Under the pieces are notes generated by a model. That model saw nothing but the letters and a program-made list of their open reading frames with translations. It was not told the DNA's origin and did not search any database. From positions 682,001 through 746,000 of the forward strand of contig JAYJMM010000120.1 in assembly GCA_037349105.1 (NCBI GenBank): 64,000 nucleotides of DNA. The letters run 5' to 3'. The number at the start of each line of letters is the position of its first letter. Position 1 is the stretch's first letter. This DNA is from Limnomonas spitsbergensis. Taxonomy: Eukaryota; Chlorophyta; Chlorophyceae; Chlamydomonadales. This document shows, one piece after another, positions 25,601 through 35,690 of this stretch. Position numbers and translations under genes: made by a program.

Positions 25601-26848
25601 CTACGGAGGAGACAGTGTTTGCATCATGCAGCGTCGACAAAACACTCCGCATCTGGGATACGAGGGAGCGGAGCAAGCCCATGATCTCCGTACAGGTGAT
25701 AGCCACCTCCTGTTTCATGAAGAGGGGGGGAGGCTCCTGCAGGAAGCATTGACTGTTACGTGCAAACCCTAAGCAATCTGACATGTGGGATGCGAGGGAG
25801 TGGTCCAAATCCATGATCTTGGGGAAGGTCATGGACTGGTGGGGAGGCGGTGTGTGCTGCTGTTGCATGACAGCCGCCGTGTGCCTCAGGAATGCGGGGC
25901 TACTGCCGGAAGCATGAGCTGTGAAGGCTTGCAAGGCTGGACTAAGCAATGGGTTGAATAGGGTGCTTTCCAAGCATCTGTGTTAAAATCTGTGTGATTT
26001 ACGAGCTCAAGGCGACCAAGGTTAGGAGAGATGCGTTGCCTGCTGCAGCAGGGTGCCTCTGCGTAGCATGAGCCAAGTGCCTAGCTGCACCTTATGAGTG
26101 CCCAGGCTCCTATACAGGGCTCGACTTATTTCTGCCCATGCCCTTGCTGACGGCAGGCGCATGAATCTGACGTGAACGTGATCAGTTGGAACCGCCTGGT
26201 CAGCTACATGCTTGCCAGCGGCGCGGACGACGGTACCCTGCGCATCTGGGACTTGCGCGCCCTGAGCCAGGGTGGCCACGTCTCCAACTTTGCATTTCAC
26301 AAGGGGAGCGTGACGAGCGTGGAGTGGTGCCCGTACGAAGGTTCCATGCTCGCGTCGGCAGGGGCAGACAACCAGCTGGCGGTGGGTGAAGGGGTGTCAG
26401 AATGGAGGAGGTGCATTTATGCACTTCCTTATTCAGCAGCAATGCATCTGTTGTTTAATATTACGGATCCAATATACAGCTTCCTGTGGGCATCCACCAG
26501 TACATGCTGCAGGGCCTCGAATCAAATCTTCATCGTGTGTGTGTCGGCATGGGCTCCCATAGCCCATGTCGTATGATCCCATCGCTTGTAACTGCAAGTC
26601 CATTTTGTGGTCCCGTATTTGATGTTTCACAGGTTTGGGACTTGGCCCTAGAGCGTGATCCTGAAGAGGAGGAGGCCCTGGCTCCAGAGGGCAACGCGCT
26701 GGCTCCTGAGGACCTGCCTGCCCAGCTCCTGTTCCTGCATGCGGGGCAGAAGGACCTCAAGGAGCTGCATTGGCATAGCCAGATCCCGGGGCTGATCGGA
26801 ACCACAGCTGGGGATGGATTCAATGTCTTCAAGGCATCTAACATGTAG
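22699..26848 (+). CDS. GRWD1: GRWD1/Rrb1, WD40 ribosome-assembly chaperone
   Basis: The family binds ribosomal protein L3 in the nucleus and escorts it into pre-60S particles. Ten exons give 465 residues in perfect phase: 22699-22761, 22848-22907, 22979-23085, 23319-23454, 23780-23907, 24336-24488, 25065-25206, 25528-25695, 26157-26381 and 26633-26848. The N-terminus is basic. Then come VWRPGIDPL and [20 protein letters not shown], the family signature; [13 protein letters not shown]; and an acidic Asp/Glu block that gives the family its name. WD repeats follow ([72 protein letters not shown]), ending [18 protein letters not shown]. Intron 3 is GC-AG (CTCAG|GCAAGC). Introns 6 and 8 hold decayed copies of flanking exons. 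Length matches the family (about 450 residues). Confidence 0.95.
24826..25000 (+). pseudogene. Two decayed copies of GRWD1 exon 7 inside intron 6
   Basis: At about 24834-24892 the intron reads GTGGATCTGAGACCCCTGC and continues to GAACAGAGGGATACA, closely matching exon 7 (GTGGACCTGAGACCACTGC ... GACAGAGGGGTATGC). A second, weaker copy at about 24920-24992 repeats CACAGAGTCGAGGTTA and GAACAGAGGGATACACC. Neither is in frame or flanked by good splice sites. Confidence 0.8.
25775..25925 (+). pseudogene. Decayed copy of GRWD1 exon 8 end inside intron 8
   Basis: The intron stretch ATGTGGGATGCGAGGGAG followed by TCCAAATCCATGATCT repeats the end of exon 8 (ATCTGGGATACGAGGGAG ... AGCAAGCCCATGATCT). 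The similarity continues into intron sequence: GGAAGCATGAGCTGTGA here against GGAAGCATTGACTGTTA. The duplicated unit therefore spanned the exon-intron junction. Confidence 0.8.
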
Positions 26849-27601
26849 TGAAAGGGTTTACATCATGAAACTTGATCGCTTGGTACTTACGCAGTGATTC
26901 AGTCAGTGCAGCCCACAGCCGCGACTGCTTACTGCAGTGTACAAACAGGACAATGGACAAAGACGGGCCCATACTTAAAGTGTTCCCTAGTTTATCAAGC
27001 AGTGTAGGATTTCAGGAGGAGGGACCTAACTGAACCTTCACCCTCAAGAGTGAAGGCAGGGGCTCTCTCTTCTGGTGCGTAGCCATGCGCACATGGCTGT
27101 GCAATCAACCAAGATCATCAGTGTGTACGCAGCTGATGTTACTGCTGACATACGCGGGCTCCCCTTGGGACTCGCGTACATTTTCCAAACCGACCAGACG
27201 GCCAGGGCCTCCGCTAGGCCAGCCACGGGGCATCGGAGACGAGTGTGTGCCAACCTGAAACCGTTCCTCCATTGGAGAGTTAACTGGGAGCGATGGACCA
27301 GTTTGGTAGCCGGATATTTCGCAGCGTGCATTTTTTGAGGTGCAATGCGTGCAAGGCCTGAATACCACCGTACGACGGGACAGGACCACCTGGTCGGACC
27401 AGAAAGATTCGGACGGACGAGCCTGAACCATCCTCGGAGACTGCGACCGAGTATCCCTAGAAATCCGCTTATCTATTACTTCAATCCTCCACTTCCCTAC
27501 TTGCATTTCCTACGGTATGCTTTTATCTACAGGTAACATGGAAGATGCAGTCGATCAAAACTAGCGCTTGCTTGCCTCCCCGCCTGAAATTATGCAGTCA
27601 C
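26849..27601. other. Intergenic, no gene seen
   Basis: This is the 3' flank of GRWD1 followed by unique-looking sequence. Short open frames on both strands have no recognisable content or splice structure. Confidence 0.5.
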
Positions 27602-28122
27602 TAAGAGGCGATTGACACCGGGTCGGATTGGTCTGATTGGTCACTTTCGCTCCGAAAGTGGCATGGGTTCGCTTCGCCCAAACAACCACTTTGGGTTGGA
27701 TTGGCGACGACAACTGAGAATGGCTTTTTAAGCCAGATGCACTTCGCGTCGGCCACTTTCGCCACATTGGCAATTTCCGAAGACCATCTGCCTTCGATCC
27801 AGTGTGTTTCCGTCCCTGTCATGCTGCCGCTTATCGCGTGGTTGAATGCGTTCGTCTCTCACACCTTTCGAAATGACGGCCCAAGTGACGACAGCGATCA
27901 AAGTGGTTCGGTTTAGATTCGCAACAGCAACAAGCAACAATGGCAGCAGACACTGACGAGGAGGTACCATGTTGAATGAAACAGAAACGACGAACGCCAC
28001 TTTGGCGAATTTATCTGGTGAGAATCGGTCGCCCGTGGTCGGATTGGGAACGCGAGATAGCGTGGGTTCACTTCGACCAACTGTCACGCACATTCAGTTC
28101 GCCGGTGTGAATCGCCTCTTAT
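27602..28122. mobile_element. Non-autonomous DNA transposon (MITE-like) with terminal inverted repeats
   Basis: The left end reads TAAGAGGCGATTGACACCGG. The right end, reverse-complemented, reads TAAGAGGCGATTCACACCGG: 19 of 20 positions match. The element is about 520 bp and carries no transposase. Sub-terminal sequences also mirror each other loosely (GGGTTCGCTTCGCCCAA against GGGTTCACTTCGACCAA). A TA dinucleotide flanks both ends, compatible with a TA target-site duplication (Tc1/mariner-like), but the superfamily cannot be fixed from this copy alone. Confidence 0.78.
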
Positions 28123-29641
28123 ATCAAAAGTTTGCGCTGAACTGTGTAAATGTGGACGGAAACAGTAATTACACCCCCCTGGTACAGGTACACCCAGTTC
28201 AAATGCCAGCTCATTTTGGCATGAACTATACAATGAGAAAAATAATACCCGAGTGACTGAAAGGGACGGAAAGGGATAGGGTTTGGGTTTTCAGTTGAGT
28301 TCACTGGGACATCGGTTACCAACCGCCAAAGATGTGACCAATGTGGGAGGCTCGTTCTTCGCGGTCGCCACAGTGTTTCGTGTAATTTTTTGTTCCTATG
28401 GTGTATCTCGTGCTTCCCTAGTTTATGACAGTGCACTGCAACGGAGGCGCGCGGAGTGGATGGAACGTGCCGTACTTTCTTGTCATGCTATTTGCAGGGG
28501 TTTGCGGTGAAAAATGGTGCCGATTTCAGCAACAGGCCACCGCGTTGCTGCGTATTGGGCGCAAAGTCATTGGCATGTCTGTTAGCAATGTATATGCTCG
28601 TGGCGGGGCAGCCACGGCCTCGGCCACGTTGGTGTTGGACTTTCTTCACCGAAAGTTCATACTGCACAGTACGTGACGTGCACTTGCGTTGCGCTGCTTT
28701 AGGCGCAAACTCGTTGAACAGCTTAGCCTAATGACAAGGCTGCTCGCGTTCATCCGTATCGCTGCAGCCAGCGGCTGACTAGTTTCGAACTTTAAGGATG
28801 CCAGGATGACAGTTGACACTGCAGAACATGTGATAGACCATCATAGGGACTATCGCGCAGCTTTGCTTTGGGCGCAAACTCGTTTTGTATGTTCGATTTG
28901 GCAGTGGTCGCAAAAATGCTTGCCTGCTTCAGTTTCCCGTGAATGAAGTGCGATGACCTTTCGACACAGCGTCCAGTGCCATGCAATTGTGTGTAATCAG
29001 ACTGTTGCTATGTGGCTTGTGTGCACAGTACTATCACCTCTGGCAGCCAGCTTGCACATACAGCAAATGAAGCTGCTGCGATGACAATAGTGACAAAGTG
29101 ACAGGTGCCATGCACAGCTGGATGGTGGACAAGTCAGGAAACCAAGTAGAGGACTGAGGCAGACCGCAGGTCGGTGCCGCAGCATGCAATGCACCTTACA
29201 GAAAACATGCAGCAAGCGCACGCAACAGGTTCCAGCACAGACAACCAGTCCACTTCATTTCGTGCTCTAGAGCTTGCCGATAAGAAGCAACTATGTACGC
29301 ACGCAACTCATTACAACCCTATGTACACAACACCTACAGCCCCGCAGCACAGGCGACACACGCAACACACACATCACCAGCACCTAACAACATTCCAACA
29401 ACAAAGCAGCACCATCACCCAACATGCTCGGCACGTAAACAGAGGCAACAGGGAACAACTCGGCAACTACTGCTACAACACACAGCAGTCTAGGACACCG
29501 CAGCAGTTTTCAGGGCACACGCGTCACTCGGGGGCTGCGCCAAAGGCACAGCTTTTACAAATACACAGGTGACCGAAGACATCTGATATGCCACAGATTG
29601 TCCCTGCCTAAGATGCCTATGGCCCAACCTGACGGAGTGAG
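28123..29641. other. Intergenic, no supported gene
   Basis: The stretch contains a short repeated motif GGGCGCAAACTCGTT or AGGCGCAAACTCGTT (about 28703 and 28870). From 29170 to 29570 there is an A/C-rich, ACAACA- and CACACA-biased tract that leaves a low-complexity reading frame rich in His, Thr and Gln. I do not regard that frame as a gene. Confidence 0.5.
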
Positions 29642-31306
29642 CTAAAGATGCTTGGGAAAGCTATTCGCTGCATCTTGAGTCATGACTACCTTGGCCGATG
29701 CCGGTGAGGGACCAGAAGACACAGTCAGCGTCACTTCACCATCCTCTGCACTGCACAGGCAATTGGAGCATGAGGCATTCAAATAAGGGCCAGATTTAAC
29801 AAATCAGCAGTCCCTCGACATAATTGATAGATTCTCCTTATCAATGCTGTATTACTCATATACTGTCCCTAACCAACCCTAGCCTCACCTTTCACTTGCT
29901 GTAGAGTACATCTTCCCAACAGGCCCAAGAAGACTGTTTCCTTTCAAAAGCTCGTTTGTCGCCTGCACTCTCTGAATGGGCATGAGCAAAGTTGTGTCAT
30001 TGATCAATGCTGTCAGCTATGTCTCCTAGAACGAGGCAATGGACCATGGATGCAAAATCAGCACTTCATCAAGCAGCTGGCACATGAAAATCTGTTAAGT
30101 CACAATATTGAACCACAAAATTCATGGTCAAGTGTACTTCAGCTTTGCAGCAACAGGCGGTTCCTTGTCTTTCCTGAAAATATGTATGAGTCAAGTAATG
30201 AATCATTCAACGTACCTGCTTGTGGATGGCCTCCATTGTCTGATCTGCATCTATCACCACCCATTTCTCTCCTGCTAGGCCATCAAAGTTTGCGGCAACC
30301 TGCAGTGGCAACAATTTTCGTGCTTACAATATGGATGCCGTAATTTTGACATATTTTGAGAGAAACGCATGGAAATAAATTTGCATGGACATGAGACTCC
30401 AAGAGTTCAAAATGAGTGTTGGTAGTTGGCACAGTACACTGACCTGTCTCTGGAACTCAGCCTTCTCATATCTCTCCTCTCCATAGCCTCCCCGCTTCGT
30501 CGCTGTCTCCGGGCTCACTCGTAGGTAAAAAACGATATCAGGCTCTGGCAAGCCTCTCTCTGGAGACTTGCACCACTGTACGTAGCAAGTGTTGGTCTTG
30601 AATAGTCTGTCATAGATTTTGTTGAATAATAAATTGTAAGGAAGGACAGATGCAATATATCGGTTTTATCCACTATGTAAGAATGCTCTCAGCCTCTCAG
30701 ATACCCCTGCCTCACACCTGGGAGTCAATTCCCGCCAGCTGTTTTGCTAGGGTGTAGGCCATGCCAGAGTAAGAGTATCTGTCCACCACAAGGGATGTCC
30801 CGGACTCCAAGGCCGACAGCATTCCCTTGCTGTAAGGACATTGTCTTATATTAGGACGGGAACACCACTGCAGAAAAGGTTTGTCCTTGTGAGATAATAT
30901 GCTGGACAGTATCTGATGCTGAGTGCTTACTCGCACCTCTTCTCCCATCTGTTTGCAGCAAACACCAGGTGCACTGAAGCATCGTTCAGCTCAACGCTGT
31001 TGCTCAAGTACCCATCGATCATTCTCCCCAGGGTTGTGTTGCGGTCAGGGAACCGCCAAAGCTCAGACGTCACCTGCATGTCAGCATGGGATGTGAGGAA
31101 CATGGACTTTATGCTTTGCCTTATATAATTGTGAGCCCGTTCCATGGTCCCAAAGTGTGCGGGGTTCTTACCTGCACGCTCTGTAAATACTTGACTAGCT
31201 TCTGGCATTGGGTTGTCTTCCCTGAACGATCAATGCCCTCGAATAAAATAAAGGCTCCCCTTTGCGATATTCTGCCTGCACTGTTGAAGCGTTCAACGCT
31301 ACACAC
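29642..31306 (-). CDS. Thymidylate kinase (dTMP kinase)
   Basis: The enzyme phosphorylates dTMP to dTDP with ATP, the last specific step of dTTP synthesis. Seven exons join to about 265 residues: 31172-31306, 30931-31073, 30718-30829, 30444-30575, 30216-30299, 29889-29971 and 29642-29750. Motifs in order: P-loop [29 protein letters not shown] (dTMP-binding region); [12 protein letters not shown]; the DRY motif in [32 protein letters not shown]; and the LID region [16 protein letters not shown]. The arrangement resembles the eukaryotic DTYMK/CDC8 enzymes. Exon 2 could end at either of two in-frame donors (30931 or six bases earlier in the transcript). The tail after the conserved core is rich in Ser/Thr and not conserved. 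A start at 31306 leaves a short leader that does not look like a strong transit peptide. Confidence 0.93.
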
Positions 31307-32479
31307 ACGGCTTCTGAAACTGATGTGGTTCTTAAGCTGCCGGGCAAGTTGCTGCCTGAAAGTGGAGCGAATCGTAGACGAATTGGGATTTTGAAATCCC
31401 CGCCCTATTTACATCTCGAACCCCAAACCCTGTCAGAATTTCAGGATTTAATGAGGCCTGATGGTCAGGTTAGCATTTATAAGCCATGTATCTACGTCCT
31501 TCACGTCTATGATTAGCTGTAGAATCTGATCCCTTGCATTGGTGAGTCCTGTGTTAAATGACGAGGCGACTATGCAGTGCATTTGCTCATATGCCTGGCG
31601 GCGACTCTTGCGATGCTCCTATGATGTTAAGTATAATCTTTGAGACCTGATCATCGTGATGTCAACCTGCATACACCTGAGGAGTTCTGCCACGTTTGTC
31701 GCCGCCACTGCATTGTTGCCTTGCACTGTCACAATTCTCAGACTTATCCTCCGTGCGGGTGTTCACAGCTCATGAGCTTACCGTCCCAAGATCTTGTATC
31801 ACTGAGTAGAAGAATGCGTTAGAGTAAAATCTTGAGTTTGAGGCTTGTACGCCTTGAATACGGGCTTGCTCGCTACAATATGTGTTGTTCTTTTGAAAGC
31901 ATCGCATCAGCTCCAGCTGAATTAGACACTCAAGCATCATGCACTCCTGCACGCCACAAGGGAATGATGATTCGTTCGTTTTCCAACGCTTGATCTGAAC
32001 TACATATTCTGAAAGATAACTTAACGCTGCGTTCTTTCTGACCCTTCGTGCCAGTGACTCCTGTGCATCATCATGCCCTAATTTGCTTGGGGACGAATAA
32101 TCCATTGACCCGTGATGCACATCATCATGTCATGGCCATGAAATAACTTGGGGTTGTGAATGATGACCAATGCAACTTTCTTAGGACACCATTGTAGATC
32201 CTTAACGGGGTCGATGAAAGTAACTTTGCGTTTTTCTGTACTGACGCATCCCCAAGCCATGTCAAGTCCATTGCCCCTCCCAACTCATAGCTCACAAACT
32301 ATGATCCATAACATGCATACTTCTTTCATATTGAGATCGAGATGCCCCACTGGATGATGATGATAAACTTTCGTTCTGCTGAGCAGTGCAAACTGTGTAG
32401 ATACAAACTTTTCAGGATCTGACAGTATTTCTCTTGGCCTGCTCTGAACCACACTCCTGTATATTTTAGCAGGACCGGT
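31307..32479. other. Intergenic between divergent genes
   Basis: This region should hold the promoters of thymidylate kinase and enoyl-CoA isomerase. A minus-strand open frame at 31770-32120 has no recognisable motif. No repeat or RNA gene is apparent. Confidence 0.5.
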
Positions 32480-33473
32480 ATGACATCATCTTCCTCGATT
32501 GTTGATGTGGACGTCCGGCCAGGAGGCTATGCCATCGTAACACTAATGAAGGAGCCAGTAAACAGTCTCGACCTCGCAGCATGGCAGGCCCTGGAGCAGG
32601 CTCTGGACGGACTGGAGGGTGATGCTTCCATATCAGGCGTAATTTTTGCCTCTGGCCTCAAGCGGGATGTATTTTCTGCTGGAAATGACCTGATGGAGCT
32701 GTACTCCCCCAAGACGACAGAGCGACGCTACACTGAGTTCTGGGTCACGCAGAACCGCTTTCTTGCGAAGCTGCATGTCTCGCGGCTGGCCACCATCGCC
32801 GCAGTTCGTGGTGCCAGCCCTGCAGGCGGCTGTATCATCGCCCTTTGCTGTGACCACCGGGTCATGTCGAGCCAGGGAACCATTGGGCTCAATGAGGTAC
32901 AACTCGGCATTCCTGTGCCCAAGTACTGGGGCATGCTTATGGCGCGCCTGATTGGACACAAGGCAGCAGAGAAGTTGTTACTGACGGGAAAGCTGGCCTC
33001 AAGCCAGGTGAGGAGCTGGTCTGATCTGCCCACCACTCTGCCAGGGTATTCAGCACTGAACTTCTCTTCTTGTTGCCAAGGTGCATGAGTTTGCACTGAT
33101 GTGCCTTGTTCTAGAAATCCAAGGGGTTTGGAGCCCTGATGCTGTTTGCACTATTCTGTAACCTGACACAATGTTTTTGAATGTGTAGGAGGCCAAACTG
33201 TTGGGTCTAGTTGATGACCTTGTGCCCAAGGACCAGCTTCTCTCCGCAGCCGAGGCGGTCATGCTAAAGCTGGTCATGCTACCAGCGTCTGCTGTCGCTG
33301 CGTCAAAGCGGTCGCTTCGAGGCGACTTTTGTGAGCAGTGGGTTGCGTTCTCTAAGAATGAGCCAGTAGGTGCATGGAAATTCTTGTGTCAATCAGACAC
33401 GGTGCGCATCATGGCTGCTGCCTTGCAACGCCTGTCTGGAAATAAGGGAGGTGTGACACCGTCGAAATTGTAG
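32480..33473 (+). CDS. Enoyl-CoA delta-isomerase (crotonase family), peroxisomal
   Basis: The enzyme moves a cis-3 or trans-3 double bond to trans-2 so that unsaturated fatty acids can enter beta-oxidation. Two exons, 32480-33007 and 33189-33473, give 270 residues in phase. Crotonase features: FSAGNDLMEL and ASPAGGCIIALCCDHRVM (the CoA pocket and oxyanion-hole region), then GLNEVQLGIPVPKYWGMLM, where the Glu of NEV is the expected catalytic base by analogy with ECI1. The last three residues are SKL, the canonical PTS1, which implies import into peroxisomes. No N-terminal transit peptide is evident. A TGTAA motif at about 33549 is a candidate green-algal polyadenylation signal. Confidence 0.93.
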
Positions 33474-34640
33474 TGAAGCAACCCCCTCCTATCAGGCTAA
33501 TTGAGGTCAATAGGAGGGATGTCTATCAACTGTTGTACCATTCAAATCTGTAACATTTATTATTTATATCACTTTGCTTCACCTAGATGTGTCATCAGGG
33601 CAGGCCCACTTCCCTACATTCTTTCTGGATGAGATATCTCGCATCCTGCTGGACCATTTTACGCTGTCATGATCATGACAGTTTCAGTTGTACAATCATC
33701 GGCCATCTGAAACATCTCATGGCGTTATGTAATTCTTAGTATATTTCCTGCTTCTCTCAATGCCCTGCAAGGAAATGCTTGATTGTATTGTCCTGTTGCG
33801 TCTGTAAGGTAATTATCTTCGTTTCTGGCCTTCATTGAGTGTGTAGACTAGCGATGTCTGTGTTTCGGAACGTGCACAAATGATGAGATGGTCTAGCAGG
33901 ACAAGCAGCTTCTACATAAGTTTGCTTGTGACAGATGACCTGGTTAACCCCCATCTACAGCACGGCGTGTGTCATTTCCCAGAACAGCAGTCCTAGCTAA
34001 ACGAGATTAATGTGTAATCAAGGACTAGTAAAACTCTCAGAGGATGTATGACCGTCGAAAAACAGACTGTTTGACATAAAAGCTTACAATTCCATGTACG
34101 CGGATACTGGAGTGTCATGCCTTCACATACCCTTTATTTAGGTGACAGAACACTGGGTCCTATCATGGCTTCCGATCGCCAGCAATTGATATTGATGTCG
34201 GCAAACATGCCGACAGCATTGATGAGTCAAGATCATTATTCTCTACGACGTCTTGTTGAGAAGAGAAGAGAACGCCGTGGATTTTGGGAAGTACAGGTTG
34301 ACGAGACGCCCAAGCCCCGGTCTGTATACCCTTAAAGGGAGAAAGGGGCTATGGCGGGTCAGTGAGAACAGGGGGAGATGTTGGACGGCAGTCGGGTGGA
34401 CTGTTTTCAAGGAAACGTCGAAGACGAATAATGGATTAGGCAGATTGGGTAGTGTGAACTGCTAGTTGTTTGAGCAGTGGAAGGGTGTGATACCAATGAC
34501 TGGAAAGAGGTGCATGATATCTTTATAGAAAATGCCAGAGCAACCAATGATGACGAGATAAACATAGGGGTAGAGGATGTCTGTAGCAGGGGGGGGTAAC
34601 GGATATATAACAGGGTGGGGGGCAGGAGTGTGGAGAGGGT
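33474..34640. other. Intergenic, 3' flank and possible tail of a LINE relic
   Basis: No gene was found. The right part (from about 34190) may be the 3' untranslated part of the LINE-like fragment that follows on the minus strand, but no poly(A) tail is recognisable. Confidence 0.4.
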
Positions 34641-35595
34641 CTATAACAGGTGTAGTACTGTAGTGAGGGTCCATCCTGCGGCGAGAAGCAATTGTACCAA
34701 CTGTGCATGTTGTGTGGATTTGTGGGACAGGCAGAATCGTAGATTGGAGGTAAACCCGAGCTCAATAACATGGATGGTACAACGGTGTTGGAGGTCAAGA
34801 AGGAAGGCAGGGTCGGCAAGCCGGGCGGGAGGATAACTGTGGAGATCGGCAATGGTAAGGCCTTCAATTAAGAGGAGATCAGGACGAAGGCGGCAGAGTG
34901 TGGCAGGGGGGACAGCGGGAAGCATCCATTGCGGGATACGGGTGTCATAGACGCCTGGTGGGAGGGATGTAGCGGGTGTGGCATCCATAATTGTGAACAT
35001 TCCACTCCTTGTGCCTCTGTGGAGGGAACGTTGGATGAGGCAGAGGGCCTTGTTGTGTCGGGAGATATAAGAGGCCTGCATACGGGGATGCCTGCATCTT
35101 CCAAACAGGTGGTGTACATATGGGGCAAAGGCCATCGGTAAACGAGCGCACCGTTGTTTTGTAGGGAATACGGAAGAGAAGTGCCCGTTTAGCTGTCCAT
35201 AAGAGGTTGGCTCGCATACGGAGGATGCAGCGCTTCAGAGAAAAGTGGCAAGCAGAAGACTGCCACATGTGATTGTTATACAGGGGTAAAGAGTGGGCAT
35301 TTTCTTCGATTATGCGGGTATATGTAGCACAAGATATGGTGGTAGCACCGTCCGTTACGTGAGGGCAAGAAGAGTGAAGGTGTGCCTTGATAGAGGAGGT
35401 GAGGTCAGAAGCGAACCAAGGGGTGTCGTTTGTATCCGTTTGAGTATCGTCTTCGGGTAGGCAAGGCCAAGCTGGGAGGGAAGCCATGTACTGGTTGTTG
35501 ATATGGGAAAGGTTAAATGTACATTGACGTCTCAAAGATTGGGACACCTTTATCATCCTACATGCTGAAATCATTGGCAGATCAGTACAGTACAA
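34641..35595 (-). mobile_element. Decayed LINE-like retrotransposon fragment (post-reverse-transcriptase region)
   Basis: Two overlapping minus-strand frames together resemble the C-terminal part of algal non-LTR retrotransposon polyproteins. One frame (to 35595) ends in FTDGLCPIC; the other carries a continuing ...GRCRHPRMQASYISRHNKA, then DTRIPQWMLP and LRPDLLLIEGL. A zinc-knuckle-like Cys motif followed by a RHN...L helix and a RPD...EGL strand is typical of that region. The change of frame near 35090 shows a frameshift, so the copy is dead. No reverse transcriptase domain is present, which implies 5' truncation. This rests on remembered family resemblance only. Confidence 0.5.
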
Positions 35596-35690
35596 CAGTG
35601 TCCAAACAAACTAATCCTGAACTGAAATCCTCAATTTACCAGGATATATCAGAATCCCTTCCTCATTGGTTCGTTATTGTCACTCGAGAA

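Noticed and set aside
29174..29572. 132-codon plus-strand frame rich in His/Thr/Gln
   Set aside because: Low-complexity A/C-biased DNA without splice structure or recognisable motif.
31770..32120. Minus-strand open frame between thymidylate kinase and the isomerase
   Set aside because: No family resemblance, no neighbouring exons in phase, and it lies in the divergent promoter region.
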